From assembly GCF_026625045.1 (NCBI RefSeq), contig NZ_CP113089.1:310001-374000 (forward strand): a DNA stretch of 64,000 bases, in the 5' to 3' direction. Both the position numbers and the translations under genes were made by a program. Below are positions 63,528 to 64,000 of this stretch, piece after piece (the first letter of the stretch is position 1; each line of letters opens with the position of its first letter). This stretch comes from Microcella daejeonensis. Lineage in GTDB: Bacteria > Actinomycetota > Actinomycetes > Actinomycetales > Microbacteriaceae. The notes below the pieces were generated by a model. It was not told where the DNA came from, made no database searches, and saw nothing but the letters and a program-made list of their open reading frames with translations.

Positions 63528-63797
63528 TCATCCCCCCGCGAAGGGCGGCAGCACGTCGATGCGCGCACCGGTCCCGATGGCGAGGGGATGCGCGTCCTCG
63601 CGCCGCACGACGCCGTCGACGAGGAACGACCCCTGCGCCAGCACGTGACCCATCGCCGGGCCGTAGCGGGCGACGAGGTGCGCGCGCACGGCCCCGACCG
63701 TCGTCAGGGCGGCGGCCTCCTCGCCGAGCAGCGTCTCCTCCTCGCAGCCCGCGGCCTCCGCCGCCGCGGCGAAGTAGCGCAGTCGCAGCTCAGCCAC
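63528..63797 (-). CDS. moaD: Molybdopterin synthase sulfur carrier MoaD
   Basis: An 89-residue ubiquitin-fold carrier ending in LPPFAGG, the Gly-Gly tail that is adenylated and thiocarboxylated. The N-terminal [20 protein letters not shown] is typical. It overlaps moaA by eight bases at its start and is convergent with moaE. Confidence 0.93.
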   Translation of the reverse strand: MAELRLRYFAAAAEAAGCEEETLLGEEAAALTTVGAVRAHLVARYGPAMGHVLAQGSFLVDGVVRREDAHPLAIGTGARIDVLPPFAGG

Positions 63798-64000
63798 CGA
63801 TGGCTCCCATCGTTCGGATCGGACGACGGAAGCCCTCGCGCTCCATGCCGTGCCCCGCCTGCTTGCCCCACATCGCCGCGCGCCAGAGATCGGCGAGCTC
63901 GGCGTCGTCGGCGCCCGCCCGCAGTCGGCCGCGCAGATCGAGCTCGTCGTCGCCGAAGAGGCAGGAGCGCACGGTGCCCTCGGCGGTGAGGCGCGTGCGG
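63790..64000 (-). CDS. moaA: GTP 3',8-cyclase MoaA (C-terminal end only)
   Basis: An open frame enters from the right edge. The last 70 residues have the MoaA C-terminal signature [20 protein letters not shown] (Cys and the FGDDE motif) and the essential Gly-Gly end (MGAIGG). The N-terminal radical-SAM part and the start lie beyond base 64000. Confidence 0.92.
   Translation of the reverse strand, partial: RTRLTAEGTVRSCLFGDDELDLRGRLRAGADDAELADLWRAAMWGKQAGHGMEREGFRRPIRTMGAIGG

Overview
The window is chromosomal DNA of a high-GC Gram-positive bacterium, most probably a flagellated member of the Microbacteriaceae (Actinobacteria). The reasons are GC-rich third positions, many GTG starts, many apparently leaderless genes with a TANNNT box 6-8 bases before the start codon, lineage-typical small proteins (DUF3117, DUF6458, DUF6113) and the actinobacterial form of DapD. 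I see no insertion sequence, integrase, prophage, CRISPR array or plasmid function. It reads as core chromosome, not an island.

Region 1 (1-9.9 kb) is a flagellar locus. The leftward genes are fliA, fliC, fliD, fliS, a FliT-like gene, flgB, flgC, fliE and fliF (cut by the window edge). The rightward genes are flgN, flgK, flgL and fliW. Three of its transcription units start from the same sigma28-type element (TAACGNNN, 11 bases, GCCGANAG). The fliC leader has a GGA-in-loop hairpin plus a GGA-containing Shine-Dalgarno, as expected for CsrA/FliW control, although no csrA lies next to fliW.

Region 2 (9.9-22.5 kb) is a run of small regulator/target pairs (CsoR-like/metallo-hydrolase, MerR/membrane protein, LysR/NmrA-type protein), several with clear palindromic operators, then tRNA-Gln, a cytochrome b-like protein, gltX with its FAH-family and MFS neighbours, a lipoprotein and typA/bipA.

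Region 3 (22.5-31.2 kb) encodes an oligopeptide-type ABC transporter (fused double ATPase, two permeases, lipoprotein binding protein), interrupted by an opposite-strand PH-domain gene. A CPBP-family membrane protein and a Bcp-type peroxiredoxin follow.

Region 4 (31.2-43 kb) holds an array of six ~77-bp repeats running into the end of gcvP, the glycine cleavage genes gcvT-gcvH-gcvP behind a tandem glycine riboswitch, then YflT-like, MgtE-N/CBS, DUF1003, Mrp, LysR, TatB, O-methyltransferase and DUF3117 genes.

Region 5 (43-56 kb) is amino-acid and central metabolism: dapE, dapD, gltA, dapC, fdxA, ilvE, leuB, an agmatinase-like gene with an XRE-cupin regulator, and serA. Between dapD and gltA is a gene-free stretch of ~750 bp packed with tandem repeats.

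Region 6 (57-64 kb) is a molybdenum-cofactor cluster: MoeB-like/rhodanese, MOSC protein, a membrane-anchored sulfite-oxidase-family enzyme, moeA, a moaC-mogA fusion, moaE, moaD and the 3' end of moaA.

I found no clearly new multi-gene system. The most interesting signals are non-coding: the conserved flagellar promoter set, the candidate CsrA/FliW leader, the nested palindromes in the fliA-flgN gap, and three places where the 3' end of a gene, including its stop codon, has been tandemly duplicated downstream. Site coordinates outside genes may be off by a base or so because they were counted by hand.
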